A stretch of 64,000 nucleotides of DNA, taken from JAICLK01 sp963810525. Lineage in GTDB: Bacteria > Patescibacteriota > Saccharimonadia > Saccharimonadales > UBA4665. Below, piece after piece: positions 41,428-50,658 of the stretch; positions within the stretch are counted from its first letter, which is position 1, and each line of letters begins with the position of its first letter. Below the pieces are notes generated by a model. The model saw only the letters and a program-made list of their open reading frames with translations, made no database searches and was not told where the DNA came from. The stretch covers positions 930,001 to 994,000 of the forward strand of contig CAWENB010000003.1 in the NCBI GenBank assembly GCA_963810525.1, read 5' to 3'. A program made the translations under genes and the position numbers.

Positions 41428-41979
41428 CTAAACGGGTGTTACTGTGGAGAAATCTGCGGTCCGGTAAACTTCCCGATCATTCATATACCGTTCGATGGCG
41501 TCGGCCGGCTTGATACCGCGTTCGAGGCTATAAGCGCCGACCGGCACGATGGCGGCTATTTTTTTAACTTTGCTCATGCGGAGCGCTTCGGTAACTGCCT
41601 CGTAAATTTTAGAGTTGGTAGCAAACAGCTCCGGCCGGTTGTCATCACGCAGCTCTAAGCAGGCTCGTACGCCGGGTTCAAAGGGCATGGAGGTTACGAA
41701 ACTTTCGGCGGCATTGGCATAGGTCCCCTGCCCATTTTCTGCGGGCAGGTTTTTGAAAAACACAACGCTGTTATCAAGCACTACGAGTACGCGTTTGCCG
41801 GTCAGACTGTGTGATGAAAAAAATACCTGGCAGGTAGCGATGAACTTATCCGGATCGCATACTTCCAGGTTATTTAGCATTTCCTTATCTATAGTTAGTT
41901 TGGCTGGCGCGATATGTTTACCGGCAACGATTAAGTCGTTCCGGCGCACATACACGAGCGCGTTTGGTCTGGCGATCAT
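41428..41979 (-). CDS. Hypothetical protein of the pilus operon
   Basis: 183 residues, soluble, overlapping the preceding minor pilin by one base (TAATG). I do not recognise a family with confidence. Strands such as ALVYVRRNDLIVAG, KRVLVVLDNSVVFFKNLP and KKIAAIVPVGAYSLE alternate with helices in a manner similar to the first subdomain of PilM/GspL actin-like platform proteins, which would fit its location, since no PilM gene is visible. That role is inference. Confidence 0.6.
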   Translation of the reverse strand: MIARPNALVYVRRNDLIVAGKHIAPAKLTIDKEMLNNLEVCDPDKFIATCQVFFSSHSLTGKRVLVVLDNSVVFFKNLPAENGQGTYANAAESFVTSMPFEPGVRACLELRDDNRPELFATNSKIYEAVTEALRMSKVKKIAAIVPVGAYSLERGIKPADAIERYMNDREVYRTADFSTVTPV

Positions 41980-42362
41980 TACGGTGTTTCGCTCCAGTTG
42001 GTAAGGGTTAATATACTAGCCGAATAAGCGGCCGTTGCCGTAACAGTGCGGCGGTAGTTGCCGAATGCGCCGATCGAAGTAATGGTAAACGGACCGGTAC
42101 CGCTTACGGTAATTGTAGCAGACCCTGAGCCTATTGACAGCGTTTCGCCGGTGTAGCTTGGATTGCGTTCCAATTGTATCAGCGAGTCTTCGATGCCCGC
42201 CTGGGCATCCTGCAAAGCTGCTTCCCCGCTTGCCACGCTGTTATTGCCGCGTATATTAATAATGGTTATCGCGGTTGCGGTTAGCGTGATCGTCATCGTA
42301 ACCATTATAAAGATTAAAAGTGCCACCAGCGTCTGACCGGACTCGCCAGATCGTTGCCTCAT
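41979..42362 (-). CDS. Minor pilin-like protein (PilX-like)
   Basis: 127 residues with a short basic leader RQRSGESGQTLVALLIFIMV and one N-terminal helix, then a small beta-rich domain. The usual Glu5 is replaced (GQTLVALL), as in some PilX/GspK-type minor pilins. It overlaps the upstream prepilin gene by 4 bp. Probably part of a tip or initiation complex; assignment by position and N-terminal pattern. Confidence 0.65.
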   Translation of the reverse strand: MRQRSGESGQTLVALLIFIMVTMTITLTATAITIINIRGNNSVASGEAALQDAQAGIEDSLIQLERNPSYTGETLSIGSGSATITVSGTGPFTITSIGAFGNYRRTVTATAAYSASILTLTNWSETP

Positions 42363-42898
42363 CGTAGTTCCTCCGCGCTCGTATATGCGGTACTGGCATG
42401 CACTCCGTGAGTTTGGGCAGTACCCGTAAGTGTGAAATTATACGTGATGGTCGGCTTACCGCCGGAATTACCGAGTTCGGTGAAGTTGAGGCCAGACACG
42501 GTGATGTCGTTGTCATTTAATGTGTCTGAACCTGAATTGTCGGTCAGTACTAGATTGTTCCCGCTGAGTGCATAGCTGTAAGGACTGCCCCCAACAGTAA
42601 TCACTAGTGATGAAGCGCTGCCACCAAGTGATGTGGGGGTACTAACTGCCGAAGCCCTCGCGATATCGTAATTGAGTCTGGCCATAATAAACTGTGCATT
42701 CGTATTGACTGAGGAATAGCTCTGCGATCGAGTCTGTACATCAATGGAAGACGCCAGTAAACTGACCAGGACCAGTAGCATGGTCGACAATATACCCATG
42801 GTTACCAGCACCTCGATGAGTGTCACGCCCATATTACCGGATGTGTTTACCGGATCGAGGCCCGATCTTGGTTTGAGCATGGGGAGTATATGCCTCAT
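42359..42898 (-). CDS. Minor prepilin (PilW/GspJ-like)
   Basis: 179 residues. A long leader precedes MGVTLIEVLVTMGILSTMLL with Glu5 kept, followed by QSYSSVNTNAQFIMARLNYDIARAS, the helix of PilW/GspJ-type minor pilins, and a beta-rich globular part. It sits 10 bp after the propeller-bearing pilin gene and 4-bp overlaps the PilX-like gene, in the order typical of minor pilin blocks. Confidence 0.78.
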   Translation of the reverse strand: MRHILPMLKPRSGLDPVNTSGNMGVTLIEVLVTMGILSTMLLVLVSLLASSIDVQTRSQSYSSVNTNAQFIMARLNYDIARASAVSTPTSLGGSASSLVITVGGSPYSYALSGNNLVLTDNSGSDTLNDNDITVSGLNFTELGNSGGKPTITYNFTLTGTAQTHGVHASTAYTSAEELR

Positions 42899-42908
42899 CT
42901 GTTTATCC

Positions 42909-44765
42909 TTACGGCGTGTAATTAACGGTTATATCAGAAAGGACTGGGGTTTGTTGGGCGTTGGCCGTCGGCGTGAAATAGGCTTTGTATCGGAAATATC
43001 GGCCGCTTGCAGCAGTGAGCGGAATACCGCCTGGCGAGGAAAAGTAGGTACTACCGGTACCATCCGGACCGACGTAACTCCAGCCTGAACCCGTGTTGTT
43101 GGCCGCAACCTGGAACTTCAGTGTCGAGCCGACCGGCACGGTGTCGGTGTAAGTCAGATAGTTGAAGCCGACGCTCGTCCCGGCGTCAAACGTACTTGAT
43201 TCAAAGGTGCCGCTTGCCTGGTACTGCGGACCGGCATATACAACCTGGAGCTCTTTAGAAGTGTCGGCCGTTCCGACATAGGCATAAAATCCCGATGTGA
43301 AAACGGCGTTGGCGGTAGCGCTCAGGGTAACGTTTGACGCAAGGGTGGGTGTCGAGGGGGTCGTAACGTTGACGTTAATGAGTTGCTTGCTGGCTACTCC
43401 GGTAACCAGCTGCACGTAATTGCCGCTAATAGCCAGTCTATTGACGTTACCGCCGACTTCATAGTCGCCGACTGAAGTTGGTGATCCCGGGGTGCTGATA
43501 CTATAAATGCGAAGCTCGCCGGTAGCGGCATTATTGTCGGTCGAAATGTATATATCAGAACCGCTCAATACAATGCCCGTGCCATTAGCGCCGAGATTTA
43601 CTGTTGTAGAAGAGGTGGGGTTTGTCGGGGTTGCAATATTGACGACATTCAGTTGTTTAGTACTGGTCGAAGTCGATATATAAGCATAATTACCGCTGAC
43701 GACGACGCCAGTGTTATTGGCGCCGATTTTCAAGCCGCCGGTAACTGACGGTGCTGCCGGATTAGATACGTTGATGATATTAAAGTCTTTATTTGTACCG
43801 GTCGCCGTATTACTTACAATATACGCCGTCGTGCCGTTCACGGTTACGTTATTTGCTGCTTTGGCGCCACCGACCCGCAGGCTGCCGTCTATCACGGGTG
43901 AAGCCGGATTGGACACGTTGACAATAATGAACTGTGATGTGGTTATCGCGGTGGCTAAATACGCCGTCGTGCCGCTCACGTATATCCCGTTTACTGCCGC
44001 CGTTGTCGTATACGTTCCGGTGAGAGTTGGCGATGCCGGATTCGAAACATTGACAATCGCCATGCCCGTCGCATAGCCAACGAACGCATACGGAGTACCG
44101 CTTATTGTCGCGTAATAGACGCTGAGCCCGGAGACGTTTCCGGTAATATTGTAACTGCCAGCGACACTGGGTACTGCCCAATTGGGAGTGCCGTTGGCAA
44201 GTTGTACTTCACCCCCTGTGTTGTTTGTGGTGACCGTGTTGGTGAGCGTGCCGCCGTTGAAATCGCTTTGAGTTGTCTGGGTCCATGTTGCATTGTTCTG
44301 CCATCTGGTCAGATAGGTGCTGCTGGAGACTGAACCGTTGGCCGGTGTCGTCCAGGTGACGGTCGCAACAATGTATTTTGTTGAGGGGTCAACCGTACCG
44401 CCGCTCGATACGATCGCATCTGAAGTGTTCCGCTGCACCGAGCTGATGATGATTGATTCCGTAAAGCCGCTGACGGTCGTGGTGCCGCTGGTGAGTGACC
44501 AGCTGCTGCCGCTGATCGTAGGATGATATGTTCCGTTGGTAGCGACGTTGCTCCAACCCTTTTCGCGCACATTGCGAGTCACTTCCATAAGCTGGTGCAG
44601 CAAGCTGTTTGCATAGAGCTGCTGCGAAGATGACGGATTAATGGCGTTGGCAGACGTAATAGCGAGCATCAGCGCGGGCAACACAATGCCGGCAAGCGCG
44701 ATGGCGACTAGAACTTCAACCAGTGTGGCACCCTTATCTGACTTGAATACTTTCTGCTTCCCCAT
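42909..44765 (-). CDS. Minor pilin fused to a beta-propeller-like (LVIVD repeat) domain
   Basis: 618 residues. The N-terminus KGATLVEVLVAIALAGIVLP is a PilV-type prepilin sequence with Glu5, followed by the alpha1 helix and a small pilin domain (to about residue 175). From about 205 to 500 there are seven repeats near 43 residues, each with a strand like GTTAYLAT and an LVIVD-type core such as IVNVSNPASP, as in seven-bladed propeller repeats. The last 120 residues form another beta domain (SGTFESSTFDAG...). This layout is like a pilus-tip adhesin. Neighbours are a GspH-type prepilin (2 bp upstream) and a PilW-like one. Confidence 0.85.
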   Translation of the reverse strand: MGKQKVFKSDKGATLVEVLVAIALAGIVLPALMLAITSANAINPSSSQQLYANSLLHQLMEVTRNVREKGWSNVATNGTYHPTISGSSWSLTSGTTTVSGFTESIIISSVQRNTSDAIVSSGGTVDPSTKYIVATVTWTTPANGSVSSSTYLTRWQNNATWTQTTQSDFNGGTLTNTVTTNNTGGEVQLANGTPNWAVPSVAGSYNITGNVSGLSVYYATISGTPYAFVGYATGMAIVNVSNPASPTLTGTYTTTAAVNGIYVSGTTAYLATAITTSQFIIVNVSNPASPVIDGSLRVGGAKAANNVTVNGTTAYIVSNTATGTNKDFNIINVSNPAAPSVTGGLKIGANNTGVVVSGNYAYISTSTSTKQLNVVNIATPTNPTSSTTVNLGANGTGIVLSGSDIYISTDNNAATGELRIYSISTPGSPTSVGDYEVGGNVNRLAISGNYVQLVTGVASKQLINVNVTTPSTPTLASNVTLSATANAVFTSGFYAYVGTADTSKELQVVYAGPQYQASGTFESSTFDAGTSVGFNYLTYTDTVPVGSTLKFQVAANNTGSGWSYVGPDGTGSTYFSSPGGIPLTAASGRYFRYKAYFTPTANAQQTPVLSDITVNYTP

Positions 44766-44766
44766 A

Positions 44767-45270
44767 TTAATTAACGGTTATTGCCCCGAACCGGTTGATG
44801 GTGAGCGTTTTGCTGCTGCCGTTGCCGCTGACCGTGATGGTATTATTGCCGGCCGAAAAGCTGCTGACTGACCCGTCGCCCTTCGCGAATACCGCCTGGC
44901 TACTCGGCAATGTCGTGCTGAGGCTGTAGGCAGAGTTAAGCTGCACGGCGAAATTACCGGGATTGCCTGAACTGTAGCTGGTGCCGCTGAATAATGTATA
45001 GCTGCCCGACTGTACATAAACTCCTTGTGGTTGCTGGGACGAAGTATTGCCGATACTGCCGGTCATGGCGAGAAGCTGCTGACTCTTCATATCGGCTAGC
45101 AGTTTATTAGTAGTAGCAGTGAGTGTTGTGGTAGTTTGGGTCTGACCCAGGTTTATTGTTGTGAGTGCGAAAAGTACCAAGGTTATGGTCACTACCACTA
45201 ATACCTCTACGACCGTAAAGCCGGCTTGTCGCGACTGCTTGCGATTGGATGTATGACCTGTGGCGAGCAT
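44767..45270 (-). CDS. Prepilin, GspH/FimT-like
   Basis: 167 residues with QAGFTVVEVLVVVTITLVLFAL (Glu5 kept) and the GspH/FimT-like stretch NKLLADMKSQQLLAM after the helix, then a beta-rich domain ending RFGAITVN. It starts one base after the PilC gene ends. In type II/IV systems this kind of minor pilin primes assembly. Confidence 0.8.
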   Translation of the reverse strand: MLATGHTSNRKQSRQAGFTVVEVLVVVTITLVLFALTTINLGQTQTTTTLTATTNKLLADMKSQQLLAMTGSIGNTSSQQPQGVYVQSGSYTLFSGTSYSSGNPGNFAVQLNSAYSLSTTLPSSQAVFAKGDGSVSSFSAGNNTITVSGNGSSKTLTINRFGAITVN

Positions 45271-45271
45271 G

Positions 45272-46366
45272 TTATTTCAGTGTCGTCGTTGAGGTCGCCG
45301 AGCTGCCGTTAATCTGTGAAATCATACTGTAAATCGGGGCTATGATGGAAATCATGAGTGCGCCAACCATAACGGCGACAACGACAATTAACACCGGTTC
45401 CATAAGACTGCTGAGGACTTTGAGAGTATCGGCGACTTGTTCGTCAAAATGTTCGTTCAAGTTTTGAAGGGTCTGAATGAGTGTACCGGTTGCCTCGGCA
45501 GTTTTGAGCGAGCGCGACATTATGGGCGGTACAATTGTGCCCGGGTGGCTCATACTGGCCGCCATCGGCCGGCCGGCGGACACATCCCGTTTCATGTGCT
45601 CAACGATAGTGATAATCGACTTTTTCTGTACGACCCGTTCAGATAAATCGAGCGCTTCGATGATCGGCACACCGGCGCGCATAAGCAGTCCGAAGCTGCG
45701 CATAAAACGGGCAAAGTCGATATTAGTTCCGAGCGTTGATACGACCGGCAATTCCATAACGAAACGCAGCAATACCTTTTTGTATCGCCGCACCAGAAAA
45801 ATTACCAAAACAGTGAGCACAAAAAGTATGCCGACAACCAGCGCCCAATGTGCAATCAAAAACTGTGACGCCTTTATCATCAACCGGGTTACCAGAGGAA
45901 TTTTGACGTTTAACGACGTGAACACTTCAGATATTCGTGGAATCACAAAGGTCAGCATCAACACCACCACACCCATAAATACAACCATCACAAATACCGG
46001 ATAGATCATTGTGTTGCGAAGCTGGGTACTGAAATCGATTTCCTTTTTTTCGCTGATGACAATATCGTGCAGAGTTGCTTCGAGCGTACCGCCGGCCTCT
46101 GCGGCGCGAATTAAGTTAATATTGATGTAGTCGAAACTTTGAGGCATCTGCGCGAGTGCCTGCGAAAGCAGCTCGCCGTTATACAACGATTGGCCGATAT
46201 GGGTGAGTGCTTGTTTCATGGTCCCCTCAGCGTCTTTTTGGAGTGACTCGACGGCGTCGAGTATCGGAATTCCAGCGCCCAACATAGTTGACAGGTCGGA
46301 AAATAAGCTAAGCTTCTCTTTGGTTTTCAGCCGGATTTTACTCGGGTCATGCTTGTGGCTGATCAT
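45272..46366 (-). CDS. pilC: Type IV pilus inner-membrane platform protein PilC (GspF family)
   Basis: 364 residues with two repeated GspF domains: each has a cytoplasmic helical part and ends in hydrophobic helices (about 120-145, 170-190 and 330-355). Recognisable blocks are LFSDLSTMLGAGIPILDAVESL at the N-terminus and FARSFGLLMRAGVPIIEALD in the second repeat. It anchors the extension ATPase and the pilin pool in the membrane. It starts 1 bp after pilB ends. Confidence 0.9.
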   Translation of the reverse strand: MISHKHDPSKIRLKTKEKLSLFSDLSTMLGAGIPILDAVESLQKDAEGTMKQALTHIGQSLYNGELLSQALAQMPQSFDYININLIRAAEAGGTLEATLHDIVISEKKEIDFSTQLRNTMIYPVFVMVVFMGVVVLMLTFVIPRISEVFTSLNVKIPLVTRLMIKASQFLIAHWALVVGILFVLTVLVIFLVRRYKKVLLRFVMELPVVSTLGTNIDFARFMRSFGLLMRAGVPIIEALDLSERVVQKKSIITIVEHMKRDVSAGRPMAASMSHPGTIVPPIMSRSLKTAEATGTLIQTLQNLNEHFDEQVADTLKVLSSLMEPVLIVVVAVMVGALMISIIAPIYSMISQINGSSATSTTTLK

Positions 46367-46367
46367 A

Positions 46368-48062
46368 TCAAACCTTGGTTACCCGCATTATTTCCGAAAG
46401 CGTCGTGGTGCCGGCGATAACCTTATCGAGGCCGTCATCGAGCATTGTGACCATGCCGTCCTTAATCGCCTGGGCGAGCAGTTTATCGCTGTCGACTTTC
46501 TCGCCTACGAGCTGCGCCAATTTAGGCGTGAGCTCAAGCACTTCGAAGATGCCGATTCGCCCTTGATATCCGGTGTTATGGCAGGCGCTACAGCCATTGC
46601 CTTTATAGACACGAATTTCAGTGCGGTTGCCGAAGTGTTTTACGAACATGGCACGGCTTATATTGGTAAGAAGCATGGTCTGGGAAGGGTCGCCCTGCCA
46701 GTTTTTGCCGGTGCGCGTCAGCTTGACGCTGACTTTGCAATGCTCACAAATTTGACGAACCAGCCGCTGGCCGACAATTACATTGACGGTTGATGCGACG
46801 AGATACGGTTCGATGCTCATATCGACCAGCCGGGGCAACGTCGTTACCGCATCATTAGTATGCATGGTCGAGAGTACGAGATGACCGGTCATAGCAGCAT
46901 TGACGGTTATGGCTGCGGTTTCCTCGTCGCGGATTTCGCCCACAAAGAGCACGTCCGGGTCCTGGCGAAGAAGTGACCTTAATCCCGCATCAAACGTCAA
47001 GTTAGTTTTAGGGTTGGCCTGGATCTGGTTGATGCCTTCGAGTTCGTATTCGACGGGATCCTCGATGGTAGCGATATTGCGGTCGCGGACATTAAGTATC
47101 TTGAGGATTGCGTAAATGGTGGTGGTCTTACCAGATCCGGTCGGTCCGGTTGACAACACCATACCGAACGGCCGCCGGAAACCGCCCTGCACTAATTCCA
47201 GGTTGTTGCTGGACATACCTAACTCGGTCAGGCCGAACTGGTGGATCTGACGGGACAGCAAACGCATTACCACCTTTTCCCCACTTACCAGCGGCACGAT
47301 TGATATGCGGACCACCAGTTCCTGGCCGCGAATCTTGACCCGCAAGCGGCCGTCTTGGGCGCTGAAGTGTTCGTCAGTGCGAAGCCTCGCCAGAACTTTA
47401 AGTCGGGAGACAACCTGTTCGTGAAAGGCTTTGGGGAAGCGAGCTTCATCGTGCAAGACGCCGTCGATACGAAAACGCAAAATACTGACGTCGGGTTGCG
47501 GTTCGATATGCACGTCAGAGGCCTCGGAATCGTAGGCATATTCGAGCAACTGATCGACTATTTGTGCAACTGGGGGTAGGTCGAAATCGTCCTGGGCCGC
47601 AGTAAGATCATTGAGAACGGTTTGCAGTCCGCGCTTAAAAAACCTGAGCGCCGAAGCGATATCGGCTTCTGTCGCGTAGGTCACACGGCAAGCGGTCGCG
47701 CCGGATTTTTTCGCCAGCATATCGAACAGGTCGGTCGCGCCGGGCTGGGCGGTGGCAATGTGCAGGCCGTCATCATCCAATTGATACGCGACGGTTTGAA
47801 ATTTTGTGGCGACCGACTCGGGAGTGAGATGCAAAAGCTCGGACGGGATGTCGACTTTTTTGAGTGAAACATAAGGCAGCTGATAGTGGTAGGCGGTGAC
47901 TTTCCCGAGCTCGTCCTCACCTAGGAGGTCGTGTCGGAGGAGGGTTTCGTAGAGGCTCAGGTGCTCTTTGTCGGCGGTAGATCGAGCGGACTCTAATTTT
48001 TGAGCCGGCAAGTAATTTAGGCTTGTAAGTACTTTCTCAAGTTCGTCGTCAGAGAGCGTCAT
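46368..48062 (-). CDS. pilB: Type IV pilus extension ATPase PilB (GspE family)
   Basis: 564 residues from the ATG at 48060-48062. N-terminal GspE_N domain (about 1-140), SEASDVHIEP leading into the ATPase core, Walker A GPTGSGKTTT with Lys312, Asp box, Walker B VLFVGEIRDEETA, His box STMHTNDA, and a tetra-Cys zinc site (CEHC near 440, CSAC near 490). It powers pilus assembly from the cytoplasm. First gene of a ten-gene operon with intergenic gaps of a few bases; a GGGGG stretch precedes the start. No retraction ATPase PilT is in the window. An upstream frame to 48116 has no ribosome site. Confidence 0.93.
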   Translation of the reverse strand: MTLSDDELEKVLTSLNYLPAQKLESARSTADKEHLSLYETLLRHDLLGEDELGKVTAYHYQLPYVSLKKVDIPSELLHLTPESVATKFQTVAYQLDDDGLHIATAQPGATDLFDMLAKKSGATACRVTYATEADIASALRFFKRGLQTVLNDLTAAQDDFDLPPVAQIVDQLLEYAYDSEASDVHIEPQPDVSILRFRIDGVLHDEARFPKAFHEQVVSRLKVLARLRTDEHFSAQDGRLRVKIRGQELVVRISIVPLVSGEKVVMRLLSRQIHQFGLTELGMSSNNLELVQGGFRRPFGMVLSTGPTGSGKTTTIYAILKILNVRDRNIATIEDPVEYELEGINQIQANPKTNLTFDAGLRSLLRQDPDVLFVGEIRDEETAAITVNAAMTGHLVLSTMHTNDAVTTLPRLVDMSIEPYLVASTVNVIVGQRLVRQICEHCKVSVKLTRTGKNWQGDPSQTMLLTNISRAMFVKHFGNRTEIRVYKGNGCSACHNTGYQGRIGIFEVLELTPKLAQLVGEKVDSDKLLAQAIKDGMVTMLDDGLDKVIAGTTTLSEIMRVTKV

Positions 48063-48218
48063 GCAGCCCCCATTGCGATCCGCACCGGCACACCAAGCAT
48101 AATCGGTTAACAGCACTCATTCCACCCCTGCCGTTTGCAAACATTGATACGCATCATTGTAACAATCCGCTCATGTTTTGCCAATGATGTACGCCCGAGT
48201 CACCATCAGTGATGTGCA

Positions 48219-48227
48219 TGCTATAAT
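48219..48227 (+). promoter_or_regulatory. Extended -10 TGCTATAAT
   Basis: A perfect extended -10 in the 207-bp region between divergent pilB and the receiver-domain gene. No clear -35, which extended -10 promoters can lack. Predicted start about 36 nt before the ATG at 48270. Confidence 0.5.
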
Positions 48228-48269
48228 GAACCGGACAAGTGATAGTGTAGGTTTGGCGAGAATATACGT

Positions 48270-48671
48270 ATGGAAAATAGCGACATTGCCCAAATAAGCG
48301 ATCCGGCCGGCAAGACTATTTTGCTCGCCGATGCCGATCAGTTTATTGCGGTCGCGTTCCGCCACGGTCTGGAACGCGCCGGCTACATTGTTATTGTGAC
48401 GCATGACGGTGAAGAGGCGTTGGCACTGGCTGAATCGGCCAGGCCCGACCTCATTCTGCTTGATCTGATTTTGCCTAAAATCAACGGCTTTGAAGTGCTG
48501 GAGCGCCTCAAGCAAAGCGAAGAACTACAATCAATTCCGGTCATAGTGCTAACTAGCTTAAGTCAACCGAGCGACGAAGCCGAAGCCCGCAGCTATGGCA
48601 TTGCGGATTTTCTGGATAAGAGTGACATATCGCTCAGGGAATTGCTGACGCGATTGCAGGAAATTTTATAA
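48270..48671 (+). CDS. Single-domain response regulator (receiver only)
   Basis: 133 residues, one CheY-like receiver domain. Acidic pocket ADAD (LLADADQF), phospho-acceptor Asp in LILLDLILP, conserved Thr in VIVLTSLSQ and Lys in DFLDKSD. No output domain. It is divergent from pilB and followed 48 bp later by a second receiver protein, so control of pilus function by phosphorylation, as with PilG/PilH, is a reasonable inference. A histidine kinase is not in the window. Confidence 0.88.
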   Translation: MENSDIAQISDPAGKTILLADADQFIAVAFRHGLERAGYIVIVTHDGEEALALAESARPDLILLDLILPKINGFEVLERLKQSEELQSIPVIVLTSLSQPSDEAEARSYGIADFLDKSDISLRELLTRLQEIL

Positions 48672-48719
48672 ACAAAATGGTTCGCAAATTCAAAATCGTT
48701 ATAGTATTATGAACGAGTT

Positions 48720-49196
48720 ATGGGTTTATTCGGTTCAGCTCCTAAGATTGTAATCGTTGAAGACAACGTCAGCCTTGCTGAGATTTACAAGACCCGGCTG
48801 GAGATCATCGGTTATAAATGTTTCGTCGCGCCAGACGGTGAAATCGCATTGCAGCTTATTGAAAAAGAGCGGCCCAACCTGGTGTTACTCGACCTTATGG
48901 TACCCAAAATCGCCGGCGACCAGATCCTCAAAACTATGCGTACAAGCGATTGGGGTAAGGATATCAAAGTGTTCATTATATCGAATCTTAATGAAGCCGA
49001 TGCGCCGGCAGGCTTACGCGAGCAAGGTATCGAAGGCTACGCAGTAAAAGCCAATTTGGCTAACGACCAGCTTGACCAGCTCGTTTATAGTATATTAAGA
49101 CCACCCGAAACAACATCGGCCGACGCGCCGACGCAAACGGTCGTAACTCCTGTGGACGATACGAATAATAACCAGCCGGGCGCTATTAACCAGTAG
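48720..49196 (+). CDS. Single-domain response regulator (receiver only)
   Basis: 158 residues. Receiver domain from PKIVIVEDN (acidic pair) through NLVLLDLMVPKIAG (phospho-Asp) to FIISNLNEADA; the usual Lys near YAVKANL is present. The last 35 residues are a flexible Thr/Pro/Asn-rich tail. A TATTAT (48705-48710) with TTCGCA 18 bp upstream lies 9 nt before the ATG, so it may have a separate, nearly leaderless transcript. Confidence 0.87.
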   Translation: MGLFGSAPKIVIVEDNVSLAEIYKTRLEIIGYKCFVAPDGEIALQLIEKERPNLVLLDLMVPKIAGDQILKTMRTSDWGKDIKVFIISNLNEADAPAGLREQGIEGYAVKANLANDQLDQLVYSILRPPETTSADAPTQTVVTPVDDTNNNQPGAINQ

Positions 49197-49368
49197 CGGA
49201 TTGTAATGCCGTCATCGGCACTGTGAATTAGATTCCTTGAACATTCTGTTGCCTACACGGCGCACAGAGACCATTAGCATGACAACGTCAGACTAAGTAT
49301 AAAACGCTTGTGGGTCGCCGCACCACGACCTTAGGCTGATTCGGGTAAGGCAAATAGTTCCTCCCCGC

Positions 49369-50604
49369 CTAAATATCCCTCACGCTTCCGAACGGGACGC
49401 GTTTGATGATGACATCCTGCATATTTGCCATGCTGGCCGGCACGACCGTGAATTCGCCGTAGCGGTCGTTGATGGTGTCAGCGGCGCGAGCCAAGGAGCG
49501 GGCGTCGAGCCGCGTACTGTCGAACAGGCCGAGCTGCACCGGGCTGGCCGGGATGATGTTGAACACGGCGATGTTGATGTGCGTGACGCGGGCGTGAATT
49601 TCCACTTGACTGAACAGACGCATGACGCACAGGTAAAGATCCTGCGTGGCGTACAGGCGTGATTTGGCCCGTTTGCTTTTGCCCCACCAGGTGCGGTCCT
49701 CGAAACCTAAGCCCAGGAACACGCCTTGCGCACAGTAGTCATGTTTGCGCAGACGGCGGCCGGTTTTTTCGCACAGTTTCATGATCAGCCGGCAAATTTG
49801 TTCGGGGTCGGCCGTCTTATCGCCCACGGCGTAATCATTGCCGAAGCTTTTCATACCGAAACGCGCTGCGTCGACTTCATAGCCGCGCAGGCGTAAGAAC
49901 CAGTAGTAGCCCAGTACGCTTTTGAAAACCTCGTGTTTGAGTTTGGGCATCGGCGCGGCCAAAAAGTCCAGCGGCGTAAAGATGTGCGCCAAGTTGAGCC
50001 GGGTCTTGAAGCGGTAGTTGATGCCGGGCAGGTCGATCAGGTCCAGCTGGCCGTAGGTGTTATGGATATCTGCGGCGGTAATCACGTTCATGCCGTCGGG
50101 CTTGTCCAGACCGGCGGCGATTTTGGCCAGGAAGCGGTTAGGCGCGATGCCGATATTTACGGTTACATATTCGCCGAGCGCTTCGCGGATGTCGCGTTTA
50201 ATCTGTCGCCCTACATCCGTCAGACGCCTGCCCTGCTGTACGGCCCGCGAGCCGGCAAAATCCATCTGGAACTCGTCGATTGATTTGGGAGTGACCTCGC
50301 TCGTATGGCGTTCCAGTACTTCGCGGAAACGCCGGTGGGCGTCGAAGTACTTTTCCGGATCCGGCGTCAGGATGATAATATCTTTGGTGATCGCTTTAGC
50401 GTCGCGCACTCGCATCAGGTTGATGCCAAGCCGCTTGGCTTCGTACGACGACGCGATGATAAATCCGCCCGGGCTATCATATGCCGCCACCCCGACCGGC
50501 TTGCGCCGGATCAAAGGATTAGCCTGCTGCTCGATGATGGCGTAGCACGAATTGAGGTCGATATGCATGATGAGGGATTCGGTATCGTTTAGGCGGAGGT
50601 CCAT
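49369..50604 (-). CDS. Y-family DNA polymerase (DinB/UmuC-like)
   Basis: 411 residues. Catalytic Asp in MHIDLNSCYA, the Y-family region PKSIDEFQMD (SIDEx with two acidic residues), NIGIAPNRFLAKIAAGLDKP of the fingers/thumb, and a C-terminal little-finger domain (YCAQGVFLGL...HINIAVFNI). It copies past damaged bases with low fidelity. SIDEF instead of SIDEA and GINYRFKTRLN in place of the usual GIGxxxxxxL differ from typical DinB, placing it in a divergent branch. A small gene of unknown function precedes it on the same strand (50995-51261). Confidence 0.88.
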   Translation of the reverse strand: MDLRLNDTESLIMHIDLNSCYAIIEQQANPLIRRKPVGVAAYDSPGGFIIASSYEAKRLGINLMRVRDAKAITKDIIILTPDPEKYFDAHRRFREVLERHTSEVTPKSIDEFQMDFAGSRAVQQGRRLTDVGRQIKRDIREALGEYVTVNIGIAPNRFLAKIAAGLDKPDGMNVITAADIHNTYGQLDLIDLPGINYRFKTRLNLAHIFTPLDFLAAPMPKLKHEVFKSVLGYYWFLRLRGYEVDAARFGMKSFGNDYAVGDKTADPEQICRLIMKLCEKTGRRLRKHDYCAQGVFLGLGFEDRTWWGKSKRAKSRLYATQDLYLCVMRLFSQVEIHARVTHINIAVFNIIPASPVQLGLFDSTRLDARSLARAADTINDRYGEFTVVPASMANMQDVIIKRVPFGSVRDI

Positions 50605-50658
50605 GGAAATACCTTCTGTATTATGATATGGTTAACAAAATTACTGAGGAGGAGATCT

